Origin: Spirochaetales bacterium
GTDB lineage: Bacteria; Spirochaetota; Spirochaetia; DSM-2461
DNA length: 64,000 bases
Direction: 5' to 3'
Assembly: GCA_028533045.1 (NCBI GenBank)
Contig: JAQQAP010000020.1
Location: 62,001 to 126,000 of the forward strand
Shown here: positions 8,941 to 18,411 of the stretch, in pieces
Numbering within the stretch: the stretch's first letter is position 1
Layout of the letters: every line of letters starts with the position of its first letter
Notes under the pieces: model-generated
Databases searched by the model: none
Seen by the model: the letters and a program-made list of their open reading frames with translations, nothing else
What the model was told of the DNA's origin: nothing
Position numbers and translations under genes: made by a program

Positions 8941-11900
8941 ATGTTTTTAGCAGATCTATCCATTAAACGCCCCGTTATGATCTCCATGTTCATGATAGCT
9001 TTTCTCCTCTTTGGTATCATCGCCTTCGTGGGGATGCCCCTTAATCTCATGCCCGATGCGGAGATTCCCTACATCACCATTCAAACCGTCTATGCCGGGG
9101 CCGCTCCCGGACAGATTGAAGATCTGATTACCAAGAAGATAGAAGACGAAATCAGCTCAATCAGTCTCTTAAAGAATATCTGGTCCTACAGTCTAAACAG
9201 TGTGTCCATCATCATCCTTGAATTCGATTTGGACAAGGACGTAGACATAGCCCTTCAGGATACGAAGGAGAAGGTAGACGCTGTTTTGAACCAGCTACCC
9301 GACAGCGCGGAGGACCCGGTTATCCAGAAAATCGATATTTCCGCCTCCCCTATTATGGAAGTTCTGGTAAGCGGCGACATTGAACCCAGTGAGCTATACT
9401 ACTTGGCAAACGACGAGGTAAAGGACAGGATTTCCCAGATCCCCGGTGTGGGAAGCGTAACCCTGGCCGGGGGATTTGAGAGGGAGATCCGTGTGGAGTT
9501 TGACAACCGTACGGTCTATGAAAACAGCCTGAACCTTACCCAGATTGCGGGGATTCTGGCCATGGCCAATATGGATATGCCCGGCGGTAATATTCAGAAT
9601 GAAGAGCAGGACTATTCGGTTAACCTGGAAGGGCAGTTTACGGGCACCGAAGAGCTGGAAGAACTCCTGATTCCCACGGCAGCGGGCCAAAGAAAACTGG
9701 GACAGCTGGCGGAAATCAATCCCGCCTCGGAGGATGTGCGCCAGCGGGTTACCTATTTTAACACGGTGGATAATGTACACCAAAAGAACTCGGTTCTCTT
9801 AAGTATTATTAAGTCTCCCGAAGGAAACCCGGTGGAAGTGGCCGACGGGGTAAAGAAGATTTTGCCCGAACTGCGGCAAGAGCTGCCGGAGAGCGTGAAT
9901 CTCACCATTACCATGGACGATTCCATCTTCGTTAGCGGGACCGTAAACGATACGCTCTCCAATATCCTGTTGGGTATCCTTTTTACGGCGGGAATTCTTC
10001 TGTTCTTCCTCCACGATGCCCGGTCTACACTCATTGTAGCCCTCTCCATGCCCCTTTCCATCATCCCCTCTTTTATCTTTTTAAGACAGATGGGAATTAC
10101 ACTTAACCTTATGTCCCTTATGGGTCTTTCCACCTCCGTAGGGGTTCTGGTAATGAACTCCGTGGTGGTTCTCGAGAACATTTTCCGTCATAAAAGTTTG
10201 GGCCACGGCCGGGCGGAAGCCGCGTCCCGGGGAACGGCGGAAGTTACCGTTTCCGTTATTGCTTCGGCCGGTACCAATATTGCCGTATTCCTTCCTCTGG
10301 GAACCATGGGAGGTATCGTGGGCGAATTCATTGGCGACTTTGCCCTCACCGTTGTAATTGCCACCCTTTTCTCCCTGATTATCTCCTTTACCCTAACCCC
10401 CATGCTGGCCTCCCTGATTCTTCCCGATGAGGCTAAGGAAAAACTTAAAATTTCCCAAAAAATCGAGGACTTCTTTAAAAGCATGGAGCGCGGTTATGCT
10501 TTTATCCTAGAAAAGGTCCTCCATAACCGGGGCCGCAGTATCCTGCTCATTGGGGGAACCATTCTGCTTTTCCTACTGTCCATGGCCGCCTTTGCCATTA
10601 TTCCCTTTGAATTCCAACCCGCCATGGACCAGAGCACCGTTGCGGTTGAGGTGGAACTGCAGGAGGACGCCTCCCTGGACCAGACCGCCGAAATCATTGC
10701 CGGAATAGAAGAAATAATAGCCCAATTCGAAGAGGTGGACCAGATAATTTCCAACTTGGGAAGTCTCTCATCCATGTCCCAGGACACCTATATGGCCAAA
10801 CTGAATATTTCCCTGGTAGACAAGGAAGATAGAATCGATTCGGACAGTATTCTGGCTACAAAAATCGGAGCCGCCCTAAGCGATATACCGGGAGCCACCA
10901 TACGGTCCAGTACCAGTTCGGGTAATGCCGGAGGAGGCTCTGCTCCGGTAACTTTTTATCTCCAGGGAAACAATCTGACCGAGCTGCAGGAGTACTCCCG
11001 TCTTATGACGGAGGGGATGAAGAAGATACCCGGCACTTCGGGGGTCAACAGCAGTGTTAAACCGGGGAAACCGGAGATCAGCCTTAAGCCTAACCGGCAG
11101 AATATGTCCGAAATGGGCGTTACCATGCAGGATTTGGCCATGGCCATGCGTTCCGCCATTGACGGTATTGTGATGACCCAGCTCAAAGTGGACGGACGGG
11201 AGTACAACATAAGAGTTACACTGGCCGATACAGAAGTTTCCAGTTACGAGAGCATAAGAAATATCCCCGTTAGTACCTATAACGGCATCTATCCCCTCTC
11301 CTACTTCGCCCGCCTCGATGTCAAAGAAGGTGTGAATCAGCTGCTCCGTATAAACAAGAAAAGCTCTGTGGAAGTCTCTTCCAACCTCCAGCCCGGAGCC
11401 GCCCTGAGTACGGTCACCGGTGAAGTGGATAAGTTGGCCGGAGAAATCCTCCCGTCCAATGTAACTCTCAAGTGGGGGGGGGACGCGGAAATGATGGCGG
11501 ACACCATGATGAATATGGCCTTTGCCTTCCTCATTGCTGTAATCCTGACTTACATGCTTCTCGCTGCCATTCTGGAAAAAGTCGGTCAGCCTTTGCTTAT
11601 TCTCACAACCATTCCCCTCTCCCTCATTGGGGTCGTGGCCCTCTTCCTGATTACGGGCTACAATATGAATATGATCTCCATGATGGCGATTGTTATGCTA
11701 GTAGGGATGGTAGTAAACAACGCTATCCTGATTTTGGACTATACCAACCAGCTTGTTAGCAAGGGGATGGATACCAGATCGGCCCTGCTCGAAGCCTGTC
11801 CCACCAAACTGCAGCCCATTCTTATGGCAAACATTGCAACCATTCTGGGTATGCTCCCCATGGCTCTGGGAATCGGTGCTTCCGGTGCAGAGATGCGCCA

Positions 11901-12060
11901 GCCCATGGGTCTTGTGAGTATCGGGGGGCTTGTGGCCTCTACCTTTCTTACCCTCTTCGTCATTCCTGCGGCGGAAAATGCTCTGGTTTCCGGGCGGGAA
12001 GAGAAAAAGAAACGCCGGGCAGAGCAAGAAATAGAGACGGAAGAGAAAGAAGAAGAATAA
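8941..12060 (+). CDS. RND family efflux permease with altered TM4 proton-relay site
   Basis: This 1039-residue protein is a full-length HAE1/AcrB-type permease: an N-terminal IKRPVMISMFMIAFLLFG helix, two large periplasmic loops and twelve predicted membrane helices in two repeats. In AcrB, Asp407 and Asp408 of TM4 carry protons. Here the matching positions are Met405 and Asn406 (GVLVMNSVVVLEN). TM10 has VVNNAILILDY, where AcrB has Lys940. Energy coupling may therefore differ, or another acidic residue may substitute. The C-terminus is a long Lys/Glu-rich tail. The substrate cannot be told from the sequence. It is co-transcribed with the adaptor gene and followed by repeat copies instead of a clear terminator. 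Confidence 0.88.
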   Translation: MFLADLSIKRPVMISMFMIAFLLFGIIAFVGMPLNLMPDAEIPYITIQTVYAGAAPGQIEDLITKKIEDEISSISLLKNIWSYSLNSVSIIILEFDLDKDVDIALQDTKEKVDAVLNQLPDSAEDPVIQKIDISASPIMEVLVSGDIEPSELYYLANDEVKDRISQIPGVGSVTLAGGFEREIRVEFDNRTVYENSLNLTQIAGILAMANMDMPGGNIQNEEQDYSVNLEGQFTGTEELEELLIPTAAGQRKLGQLAEINPASEDVRQRVTYFNTVDNVHQKNSVLLSIIKSPEGNPVEVADGVKKILPELRQELPESVNLTITMDDSIFVSGTVNDTLSNILLGILFTAGILLFFLHDARSTLIVALSMPLSIIPSFIFLRQMGITLNLMSLMGLSTSVGVLVMNSVVVLENIFRHKSLGHGRAEAASRGTAEVTVSVIASAGTNIAVFLPLGTMGGIVGEFIGDFALTVVIATLFSLIISFTLTPMLASLILPDEAKEKLKISQKIEDFFKSMERGYAFILEKVLHNRGRSILLIGGTILLFLLSMAAFAIIPFEFQPAMDQSTVAVEVELQEDASLDQTAEIIAGIEEIIAQFEEVDQIISNLGSLSSMSQDTYMAKLNISLVDKEDRIDSDSILATKIGAALSDIPGATIRSSTSSGNAGGGSAPVTFYLQGNNLTELQEYSRLMTEGMKKIPGTSGVNSSVKPGKPEISLKPNRQNMSEMGVTMQDLAMAMRSAIDGIVMTQLKVDGREYNIRVTLADTEVSSYESIRNIPVSTYNGIYPLSYFARLDVKEGVNQLLRINKKSSVEVSSNLQPGAALSTVTGEVDKLAGEILPSNVTLKWGGDAEMMADTMMNMAFAFLIAVILTYMLLAAILEKVGQPLLILTTIPLSLIGVVALFLITGYNMNMISMMAIVMLVGMVVNNAILILDYTNQLVSKGMDTRSALLEACPTKLQPILMANIATILGMLPMALGIGASGAEMRQPMGLVSIGGLVASTFLTLFVIPAAENALVSGREEKKKRRAEQEIETEEKEEE

Positions 12061-12172
12061 GGAACTGGGATTTATGGGAATAACGGGAGAAGACCTATCA
12101 TGGTGGGAACAACTCAGCCCTTAATAATCCCATAATTCCCCTAAATCCCTGTTCCACTTTCTTGGCCTTTTG
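12061..12172. repeat. Repeat copy 1 with terminal inverted repeats
   Basis: GGAACTGGGATTTATGGG at 12061 is matched, inverted, at 16 of 18 positions by the segment ending in TAAATCCCTGTTCC at about 12155. Inner TCCCATAATTCCC can also pair with the left end, so the unit can fold into a long hairpin. A conserved tail (ACTTTCTTGG and a T-rich end) extends to about 12172. A second copy starts 171 bases downstream. The unit lies between convergent genes (RND permease and polB). It could be a MITE- or REP-like element, or a two-way terminator. Confidence 0.65.
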
Positions 12173-12231
12173 AGACTATGGTGACTTATGAGGGTTTAGA
12201 GCTTTATGAAACACAGAATAAAAAGAAAAGT

Positions 12232-12335
12232 CTGACTGGGATTTATGGGAGAAGACCTTTCTCTGAAGGAATACTCAAGCCATTAAAAATCCCATAATTC
12301 CCCAAAATCCCTGTTCCACTTTCTTGGTCTTTTAA
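12232..12335. repeat. Repeat copy 2 with terminal inverted repeats
   Basis: This copy shares with copy 1 the left block ACTGGGATTTATGGGA, the block GAAGACCT, the right block AATCCCATAATTCCCC and the tail ATCCCTGTTCCACTTTCTTGG. It lacks 9 bases present after the left block of copy 1. Its T-rich tail overlaps the stop codon of polB by a few bases. About 60 bases of unrelated AT-rich DNA separate the copies. I cannot tell from one window whether more copies exist in the genome. Confidence 0.65.
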
Positions 12336-14671
12336 CCAAAGAGGTCCAACTGTTCCCCGTCAATTATTCCGTCAAAACTTAATCCCAGGGCAAAAAGGAC
12401 TCCGTCAGCCAGAGGGCGGATCTGCTTTTCCAGGTAGTGGTTATAATCCAGCTCTTTGGGATCAAGCTGAACGGGCACCGGACCGGCGGGAGTCATGTAG
12501 TACTCCACATCACGACCGTGAACGATTCCCGCCTCATCGAGCATACGTATGGCCTTTACATGGGGAGGAGTATTTTTGGTATAGCCTTCGGACTTTTTAG
12601 TCAGCCGCCGTTTGTAAATAAGTTCCCCGTCAAAACGCCCCTCTTTCAAATCCTCCGTAAAACGGCGGACCCACTCGCGCAGTTCATGACGGGCCTCCTC
12701 GTCGGTCCCGTTAACTTCTCTATCCAAAAGGCGGAAGAAGCGCTCGAACAGTTCAAACTGGAAGCGTTTGGCCAAAGCCGTCCAATCACTCCGAACAAAT
12801 TCCAGACCCTTTAGCTCCACTTCCCCGTTTGTTTTACGTCCGGCATAACGCTTGGTGGCTCCCTCTTTTGTCCCGCGAATAGGGGGGATGAGAAAGTGGG
12901 TATAAAGTTTTTCCCACTCAAGTTCCAGATAGGAGGTCAGGCCGAATTCCTTCTCAAGTCTCTCTTTCCACCGCAGGTTTATCTCCTTGGTGAGCCGGGC
13001 CGCTTCATCCTCATGGGAGAGGGGAAGATGTTCGGGAAGACAGACAAACAGGGAGTCCGTGTCGCCATAGATTACATCGTAGCCCTTGGCACGCAGATAG
13101 GCGCTGCTCTCCTTTAGTATCCATTGGCCCGTTCCGGTAATCGCTGTGGGAAGGTCGGCGTGATAGAAACGGCAGCCGGTGGTTCCCATTACGCCGTAAA
13201 AACTGTTCATGAGGATTTTTACCGCCTGGGAGAGGTGGCTGTCCCCGTCCCGCTTAGCCTGGGCCCGTACTTCCATCAACTCCGCCAGGAAATCGGGGAG
13301 GATGGCTTCGCTCCGGGAAAATTCCAGGCCGTTGGGTGTTTTTAGCGGGTCCGTAGAGCCGTTGAGCCGGGACCAGGGGTCTATGTGGAAGGTGCGGATG
13401 ATGGAGGGATAGAGGCTCTTAAAGTCCAACACAGCCACATTGTGGTAAGCTCCCGCGTGGGATGCAAAGACATGCCCTCCCGCAGCATGTTCCCCGGAGC
13501 TGATGTCCGACGTATCTGGGGCGACCATTCCCTTCCGATGGAGCCGGGGCAGGTAGAAGAAGTCAAAGGAGGCCACGGAGAGGGAAATACGGTCCAAAAC
13601 CATGCCGGAGATAAGAGAACGGGTCACCAGTTGGTCGATAATGGCGGTTTTCTCAAAGATTTCCGTTACGAGCACGCAGTCTTCCAGATTGTACCGGGCC
13701 AGGGCCTCCTTGTCCTCACGGAACCGTCTCTCTATTTCGGCGACTTTGTCCGTATCGGGACGGATATCCTTTCCCCGTCCCAAAAGCTCGTGGGCCACCG
13801 TTTCTAGGGTATAGTTCTCGAATTTATAGAAGGCCGAACGCAAGGTGGGAGGCCCGTCTATCACCAACCGTCCCGGCAGTATGGCCGAATAGATTCCCGA
13901 CCGTTTTTCCGATAAAAAGGGAGTCTCCCCCTGTCGGCCCAGGCTAAAATTCACCCGGTGTTCCTGGCACTTTTTCTCCAGAAACATCAAATCAAAACCA
14001 ATGACATGCCAGCCAATAATAATGTCCGGATCAAAGGAACCAAACCAGTCGAGAAACTCGCTTAAAATCCTTCTTTCGTCGTGCTCCTCATCCACCATGA
14101 AGCAGCGAGTCTCCCCATCGGGGTGGGTGTCCCTGTTTATATGACGCCCCGTCCCCTGGACGGCAATGGAGTAGAGCTCACCCTTCTGCCCCGTTTCGAT
14201 ATCGAGGGAGAGAAAGCGGAATTCGGGCTTGTAATTTGAGGGGCGCAGTACGGGATTGGTGTAAACAGTCAACTCCCCGTGGCCGTTCCGGCCTGTTCGC
14301 ACATGGCCTTCCCCCTCAATCTCCACTCCGCCCCGGATAAAACGCTCCATAAGAAAACGCTCGGGCAGGGTTACATCCGACTCATAAAGAGAGACCCCCT
14401 CCTCTTTAAGGAGATCCCGGCCGGAGAAGAAGTCGCTTTTGGTAGAAAAATAGAGGCAGTCCACGGGCTGACGAAGAAAGGTCTCCAGCTGCACCGGTTT
14501 TCTTTCGGCCCGAATGTTTTTGGGTAAGACGGTTTGGCGTTTTACGAAAAAGAGAGGCCTTTGATTATCGATTATGATGAGAAAGGGCCCCTCCTCCCCT
14601 ACGCCGTAAAGTCGGATTTGAGCCTTGCCATTCTGATCCCGATACTCGTGGGTCAGGAGAAATCCTTTCAT
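12332..14671 (-). CDS. polB: Family B DNA polymerase (DNA polymerase II type)
   Basis: At 779 residues it is close to the E. coli Pol II length (783). The proofreading exonuclease motifs are present: Exo I with D157 and E159 (SLDIETG), Exo II (GWHVIGFDLMFL) and Exo III (YNLEDC). The polymerase motifs are also complete: motif A DFKSLYPSI near residue 415, motif B with NSFYG, and motif C YGDTDS near residue 535. It should be an active, proofreading enzyme used in repair or damage bypass. The start lies 1 base after the stop of the NtrC-like gene, with GGGGCTAGG directly upstream, so it is the last gene of a tight minus-strand operon. No LexA-type box was recognised in front of it. Confidence 0.9.
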   Translation of the reverse strand: MKGFLLTHEYRDQNGKAQIRLYGVGEEGPFLIIIDNQRPLFFVKRQTVLPKNIRAERKPVQLETFLRQPVDCLYFSTKSDFFSGRDLLKEEGVSLYESDVTLPERFLMERFIRGGVEIEGEGHVRTGRNGHGELTVYTNPVLRPSNYKPEFRFLSLDIETGQKGELYSIAVQGTGRHINRDTHPDGETRCFMVDEEHDERRILSEFLDWFGSFDPDIIIGWHVIGFDLMFLEKKCQEHRVNFSLGRQGETPFLSEKRSGIYSAILPGRLVIDGPPTLRSAFYKFENYTLETVAHELLGRGKDIRPDTDKVAEIERRFREDKEALARYNLEDCVLVTEIFEKTAIIDQLVTRSLISGMVLDRISLSVASFDFFYLPRLHRKGMVAPDTSDISSGEHAAGGHVFASHAGAYHNVAVLDFKSLYPSIIRTFHIDPWSRLNGSTDPLKTPNGLEFSRSEAILPDFLAELMEVRAQAKRDGDSHLSQAVKILMNSFYGVMGTTGCRFYHADLPTAITGTGQWILKESSAYLRAKGYDVIYGDTDSLFVCLPEHLPLSHEDEAARLTKEINLRWKERLEKEFGLTSYLELEWEKLYTHFLIPPIRGTKEGATKRYAGRKTNGEVELKGLEFVRSDWTALAKRFQFELFERFFRLLDREVNGTDEEARHELREWVRRFTEDLKEGRFDGELIYKRRLTKKSEGYTKNTPPHVKAIRMLDEAGIVHGRDVEYYMTPAGPVPVQLDPKELDYNHYLEKQIRPLADGVLFALGLSFDGIIDGEQLDLFG

Positions 14672-14672
14672 C

Positions 14673-16046
14673 CTAGCCCCGAGTTAGAAATTCCTCTTCC
14701 AAACCGTAGTCATGAATCTTACGATGAAGAGTCTTCCGCCCAATCCCCAGAATTTCTGCGGCCCGGCTCTTATTGTTATTCACACCCTTGAGGGTCTGAC
14801 GGATAATCTGCTTCTCCGCCTCGGCCATGGTGCTTCCCAATTCAATGCGGATCACCCCTTCCTCTTCACTGGAACGCACCGCCGGAGGAAGATCGTCCGG
14901 ACCGATGATGGGCTTTTTACTCAGAACCACGGCACTCTCCATACAGTTCCGCAGCTCCCGGATATTTCCGGGCCAACTGTAATTGTAAAGCAGGGAGGAA
15001 GCCTTGGGATCAATCCCTTCTATGGGCTTTTCATTCTCTTCGGAAAACTGATTAAGGAAAGAGGAAGCCAACAAAGGTATGTCATCTTTCCGCTCCCGCA
15101 AAGGAGGAACATTGATATTTACGACATTCAGCCGGTAGTAAAGGTCCTCTCTGAAGTTCCCCTTCTCCACCTCGGCCATCAGATCCCGATTGGTGGCGGC
15201 AATAATGCGGGTGTCCACCGTAATGGACTTCTCCCCGCCCACCCGTTCAAAGGTTTTCTCCTGAAGAACCCGGAGAATCTTGATCTGAACGGAAGGGTTG
15301 ATCTCACCAATTTCATCGAGGAAGATAGTCCCTCCGTCGGCCAGTTCAAATCGTCCCTTCCTCTGGGTGGAAGCACCGGTAAAAGCCCCTTTTTCATGAC
15401 CGAACAATTCGCTTTCCAAAAGCGATTCGGTCAGGGCGGCACAGTGAACCTTGATAAAAGGCTGATCCTTTCGGTTGGAGGCGTTGTGAATGGCGTCGGC
15501 CACCACTTCTTTACCCACACCACTCTCCCCGGTAATCAGAACGGAAACCTTGGTCTGGGCCACCTGATCAACCAGTCCCAATACACGGTTCAACGCGCCG
15601 GATCGGCCAATCATGGACTGTTTTTTCTTCTTTTCCAGCCGCTCCACTTCTTTTTGCAGAGCCTGATGCTCGGCCACAAGCTTCCGGGTGGAAAGGGCCC
15701 GTTTTACCAAAAGCCCCAATCGGTCAAGATTCACCGGCTTGGTGAGAAAATCAAAGGCCCCGTTTCTCATGGCATCCACGGCGGTTTCCACAGTCCCGTG
15801 GCCGGTAAGAATAATAACGGGAACCGTAGGATAGGCGTTGGAGATCTTCTTAAGAAGTTCCTCCCCGGACATACCGGGCATGCGCAGATCGGTCACCACC
15901 AGGTCAATGCTGGTCTTGAGCATCTCCTTCATGGCCTCGTTGCCGTTCTCCGCCAGGTACACCTCATAGCCTTCCAGCTCAAGGGACTTTCCCAGGCCCA
16001 TGCGAATATTTTTTTCGTCGTCCACTACCAGGATTTTAAACGTCAT
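14673..16046 (-). CDS. NtrC-family sigma-54 response regulator
   Basis: The protein has 457 residues. The receiver domain has the acidic pair D9/D10, phospho-acceptor D53 (VTDLRMPG) and Lys in FLTKPVN. The AAA+ domain has Walker A GESGVGKE, the GAFTGA loop that contacts sigma-54, and Walker B in FLDEIGE. A Fis-type helix-turn-helix (NKSRAAEILGIGRKTLHRK) ends the protein. It should activate sigma-54 promoters after phosphorylation by the kinase encoded immediately upstream, whose stop codon it overlaps by 11 bases. Its target genes are not evident; I did not find a convincing sigma-54 promoter in the window. Confidence 0.92.
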   Translation of the reverse strand: MTFKILVVDDEKNIRMGLGKSLELEGYEVYLAENGNEAMKEMLKTSIDLVVTDLRMPGMSGEELLKKISNAYPTVPVIILTGHGTVETAVDAMRNGAFDFLTKPVNLDRLGLLVKRALSTRKLVAEHQALQKEVERLEKKKKQSMIGRSGALNRVLGLVDQVAQTKVSVLITGESGVGKEVVADAIHNASNRKDQPFIKVHCAALTESLLESELFGHEKGAFTGASTQRKGRFELADGGTIFLDEIGEINPSVQIKILRVLQEKTFERVGGEKSITVDTRIIAATNRDLMAEVEKGNFREDLYYRLNVVNINVPPLRERKDDIPLLASSFLNQFSEENEKPIEGIDPKASSLLYNYSWPGNIRELRNCMESAVVLSKKPIIGPDDLPPAVRSSEEEGVIRIELGSTMAEAEKQIIRQTLKGVNNNKSRAAEILGIGRKTLHRKIHDYGLEEEFLTRG

Positions 16047-17226
16047 GTATTACCCCTTTCTCCGGGTTATCATCGTAGGTAAGGAGCTTCTCCCCTTCCT
16101 GGGGCGCGGGAAAACTAATCCAGAAGGTCGTTCCCTGCCCCTCTTTAGAGTGAACATCAATCTCCCCGCCGTGCTCTTTAATTATCTTGTACACCACCGT
16201 AAGTCCCAGTCCGGTACCGGTATCTTTAGTAGTAAAGTAGGGTTCAAAAATCTTCTCCCGCTCCTCGGCGGGAATTCCCTTGCCCGTGTCCCCGATGGAG
16301 AGAACAATGTGGTCCTCCTTAAGGACACAGTTTATCGTAAGGGTGCCGCCCCCCTCCATGGCGTGCTGGGCGTTTTTAATCAGGTTAAGAAGGGCCTGCT
16401 TCATCAGTTTTTCGTCAAGCTGAATGGGAGGGAGATAATCATCCACATGGCAGTCGATCTTGATGCCGTCAAACTCCATCTCCTTGCGTATCAGGTCCAC
16501 AAGTTCCTTAAGAACCCCATGGATGTCCCGCTTAATCAAAACCGAATCGATCGGCTTGACCGCAAAGAGGTAGTCCACCACGATGGAGTTGAGCCGGTCC
16601 ACCTCTTCATTAACGATATCCAGGTAACTGAGGATCTCCTCAACCTGAATTTCTCCGCCCTGCTTGAGCATCTTCTGCATAAGCTGAATGTAAATCCCCA
16701 TGGATCCCAGGGGATTTTTAATCTCATGGGCTATCCCGGCGGTCATGGAAGAGAGGGAAACAAGGCCCTCCGCCCGGCGCAGTTTAGCCTCCTGATTCTT
16801 CTGACGGGTCACATCCTCCGCATAGATGAGGCTCCCCTTGATACTCCCTTCGCTCACCAGGGGTAAAACGGAGATGCGCAGGATAATGGTCCGTCCGGAA
16901 ATATCCAGGACAAATTCCCGGTCCCGCACGGTGTCCTGATTTTTGAGGCTATTCTTGATAAAGTCGGCTATATCGCTCTCTTCAATAATCTCCCAGCAGT
17001 GAAGATCTCCGTGGTTGTTCCGCATAATCGGCATAATCCTACTCATGGGCCTATTCACATGGAGGATTCGATGGTCTATGTCGCAGATAATCATCCCCGC
17101 ATCGATGGAGGAGGTGACCATGGCCAAAAGTTCATTTTCATCGACCAGGTCCGTAAAAAGGTGCTGAATCTGGCCGCAGTCCAGTTTGTCCACCCGCCTA
17201 AGGGACTGGCGCATAAATTTATTCAT
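16036..17226 (-). CDS. NtrB-like PAS sensor histidine kinase (cytoplasmic)
   Basis: This 396-residue protein has a PAS domain at about 33-145, an H-box with phospho-acceptor His167 (IAHEIKNPLG), an N-box (LLNLIKNAQHAM) and G-boxes (GDTGKGIPAEE and GTGLGLTVVYKIIKEHGG). No membrane helix is visible, so it should sense an internal signal through its PAS domain. It overlaps its partner regulator by 11 bases. Its start directly follows the stop of the holB-like gene with no gap, so it is transcribed with cell-wall and replication genes. Confidence 0.9.
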   Translation of the reverse strand: MNKFMRQSLRRVDKLDCGQIQHLFTDLVDENELLAMVTSSIDAGMIICDIDHRILHVNRPMSRIMPIMRNNHGDLHCWEIIEESDIADFIKNSLKNQDTVRDREFVLDISGRTIILRISVLPLVSEGSIKGSLIYAEDVTRQKNQEAKLRRAEGLVSLSSMTAGIAHEIKNPLGSMGIYIQLMQKMLKQGGEIQVEEILSYLDIVNEEVDRLNSIVVDYLFAVKPIDSVLIKRDIHGVLKELVDLIRKEMEFDGIKIDCHVDDYLPPIQLDEKLMKQALLNLIKNAQHAMEGGGTLTINCVLKEDHIVLSIGDTGKGIPAEEREKIFEPYFTTKDTGTGLGLTVVYKIIKEHGGEIDVHSKEGQGTTFWISFPAPQEGEKLLTYDDNPEKGVIHDV

Positions 17227-18411
17227 CTACAACTCCCTCATACGGTAGTAGGAAGCTTCCAGCATAAGAAGGGGATTCTGATTAAGCGATTCCACCCCGT
17301 GGTAAGCCTCCCTAAGCAGACCATTCCACTTCTCCATGACCCGAAGAGGAACGCCCCCGTCCCCCTTCACAGCCAGACGCTGCCAGCGGCGGAGAACTCT
17401 AAAGAGTTCCTGATAGAAATCGGGCACATCGGCCGTTTCTATACTCTCGAAGATACGGGATGGAAAGACCTTTTCCCGGGAGCAGAGGTCGCGCAGAAAC
17501 GATTCGGCCAATTCGGTCAACTGGGCCTCCCCACTGTGTCGATACTGACCGAACCAGTCGTCCAGGGAGTGGATAGAAGCATCCTGCCGGTAGAGACGGT
17601 TCACTATTTCCCGGGAGACTTTGGCACTCCGCCCGTCAAAGGAGTAGTTCCGTACCCGGGAGAGGATGGTGGGCATGATCATGCGCTTCCGCTCAGTTAA
17701 CATGATAAGATATAGATTCTCAGGCGGCTCTTCAAGAAGCTTCAGAAGGGCGTTACGGGAGCTTTCCAGCATGGAATCGGCCTTCTCCATGACCACAACC
17801 TTGGTTTGGTCCACTCCTCCCGAAGCCCGGTGACTCCAACTGCTGATTCGTCGTATCTGGCTGATGGGAACCGTGGCGGGAATCAGTTTTTCCAGGTCCG
17901 GCACGGCCTTTTCCAGGTAGGCCAGCCCCTTCTCCACTTCCTTCTCGCTCAACTGATCCTTTCCCGGCTCCAGGGCAATGAGAAAATCATTTATTTCCTG
18001 AATAGCCTTACTCCCCTTGGAGATTTTCTTCTCCTCCCCTTCCCAGAGGACAGGATCAAAGCGGCGAAGAAGCTTCCTGGTGCTGCGAATAAGCATATAG
18101 CGGGCCGGATCCCGGTCCTCCCGTCGAAAATGATCAATGGAAGCGGCAATATCCTCATAGAAAGCCCGCTTTCCCAAAAGCAGAAGATGGGGCTGAAGAA
18201 GGAGCCGGGAGGCCTGACAGCCGGGACAGCTGCACTGCCAGGGAGCGCCTTCGGTACGGCAGTTCAAAACCCGCATCAGTTCCAGGGCGGTGGTCATTTT
18301 CCCGGAATATCGGGGGCCGGAAAAAAGAAGCGACGGGGGAAGGACATTTCCCTTGATATCGTGACTCAGGGCCTCTTTGACCCGGGACTGTTCCAGTAAA
18401 TTCTCAAACAT
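17227..18411 (-). CDS. holB: DNA polymerase III delta'/gamma-tau-like clamp-loader subunit
   Basis: The 394-residue protein has a clamp-loader AAA+ start (SLLFSGPRYSGKMTTALELMR holds a P-loop-like GPRYSGK) and a zinc-knuckle-like group of four Cys (C in LNCRT, CSCPGC). A later TRILSRV-like arginine-finger region reads PTILSRVRNYSF. This pattern is that of the delta' subunit, which helps load the sliding clamp. An insertion of about 100 residues after the zinc region makes it longer than E. coli HolB (334). The gene abuts the kinase gene without a gap and overlaps the cvpA-like gene by 8 bases. The delta' call, as opposed to another clamp-loader-like ATPase, is probable but not certain. Confidence 0.72.
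   Translation of the reverse strand: MFENLLEQSRVKEALSHDIKGNVLPPSLLFSGPRYSGKMTTALELMRVLNCRTEGAPWQCSCPGCQASRLLLQPHLLLLGKRAFYEDIAASIDHFRREDRDPARYMLIRSTRKLLRRFDPVLWEGEEKKISKGSKAIQEINDFLIALEPGKDQLSEKEVEKGLAYLEKAVPDLEKLIPATVPISQIRRISSWSHRASGGVDQTKVVVMEKADSMLESSRNALLKLLEEPPENLYLIMLTERKRMIMPTILSRVRNYSFDGRSAKVSREIVNRLYRQDASIHSLDDWFGQYRHSGEAQLTELAESFLRDLCSREKVFPSRIFESIETADVPDFYQELFRVLRRWQRLAVKGDGGVPLRVMEKWNGLLREAYHGVESLNQNPLLMLEASYYRMREL

Noticed and set aside
14712-16082. 456-residue plus-strand frame opposite the NtrC-like gene
   Set aside because: The opposite strand carries complete receiver, AAA+ and Fis motifs; the plus-strand frame is a composition effect.
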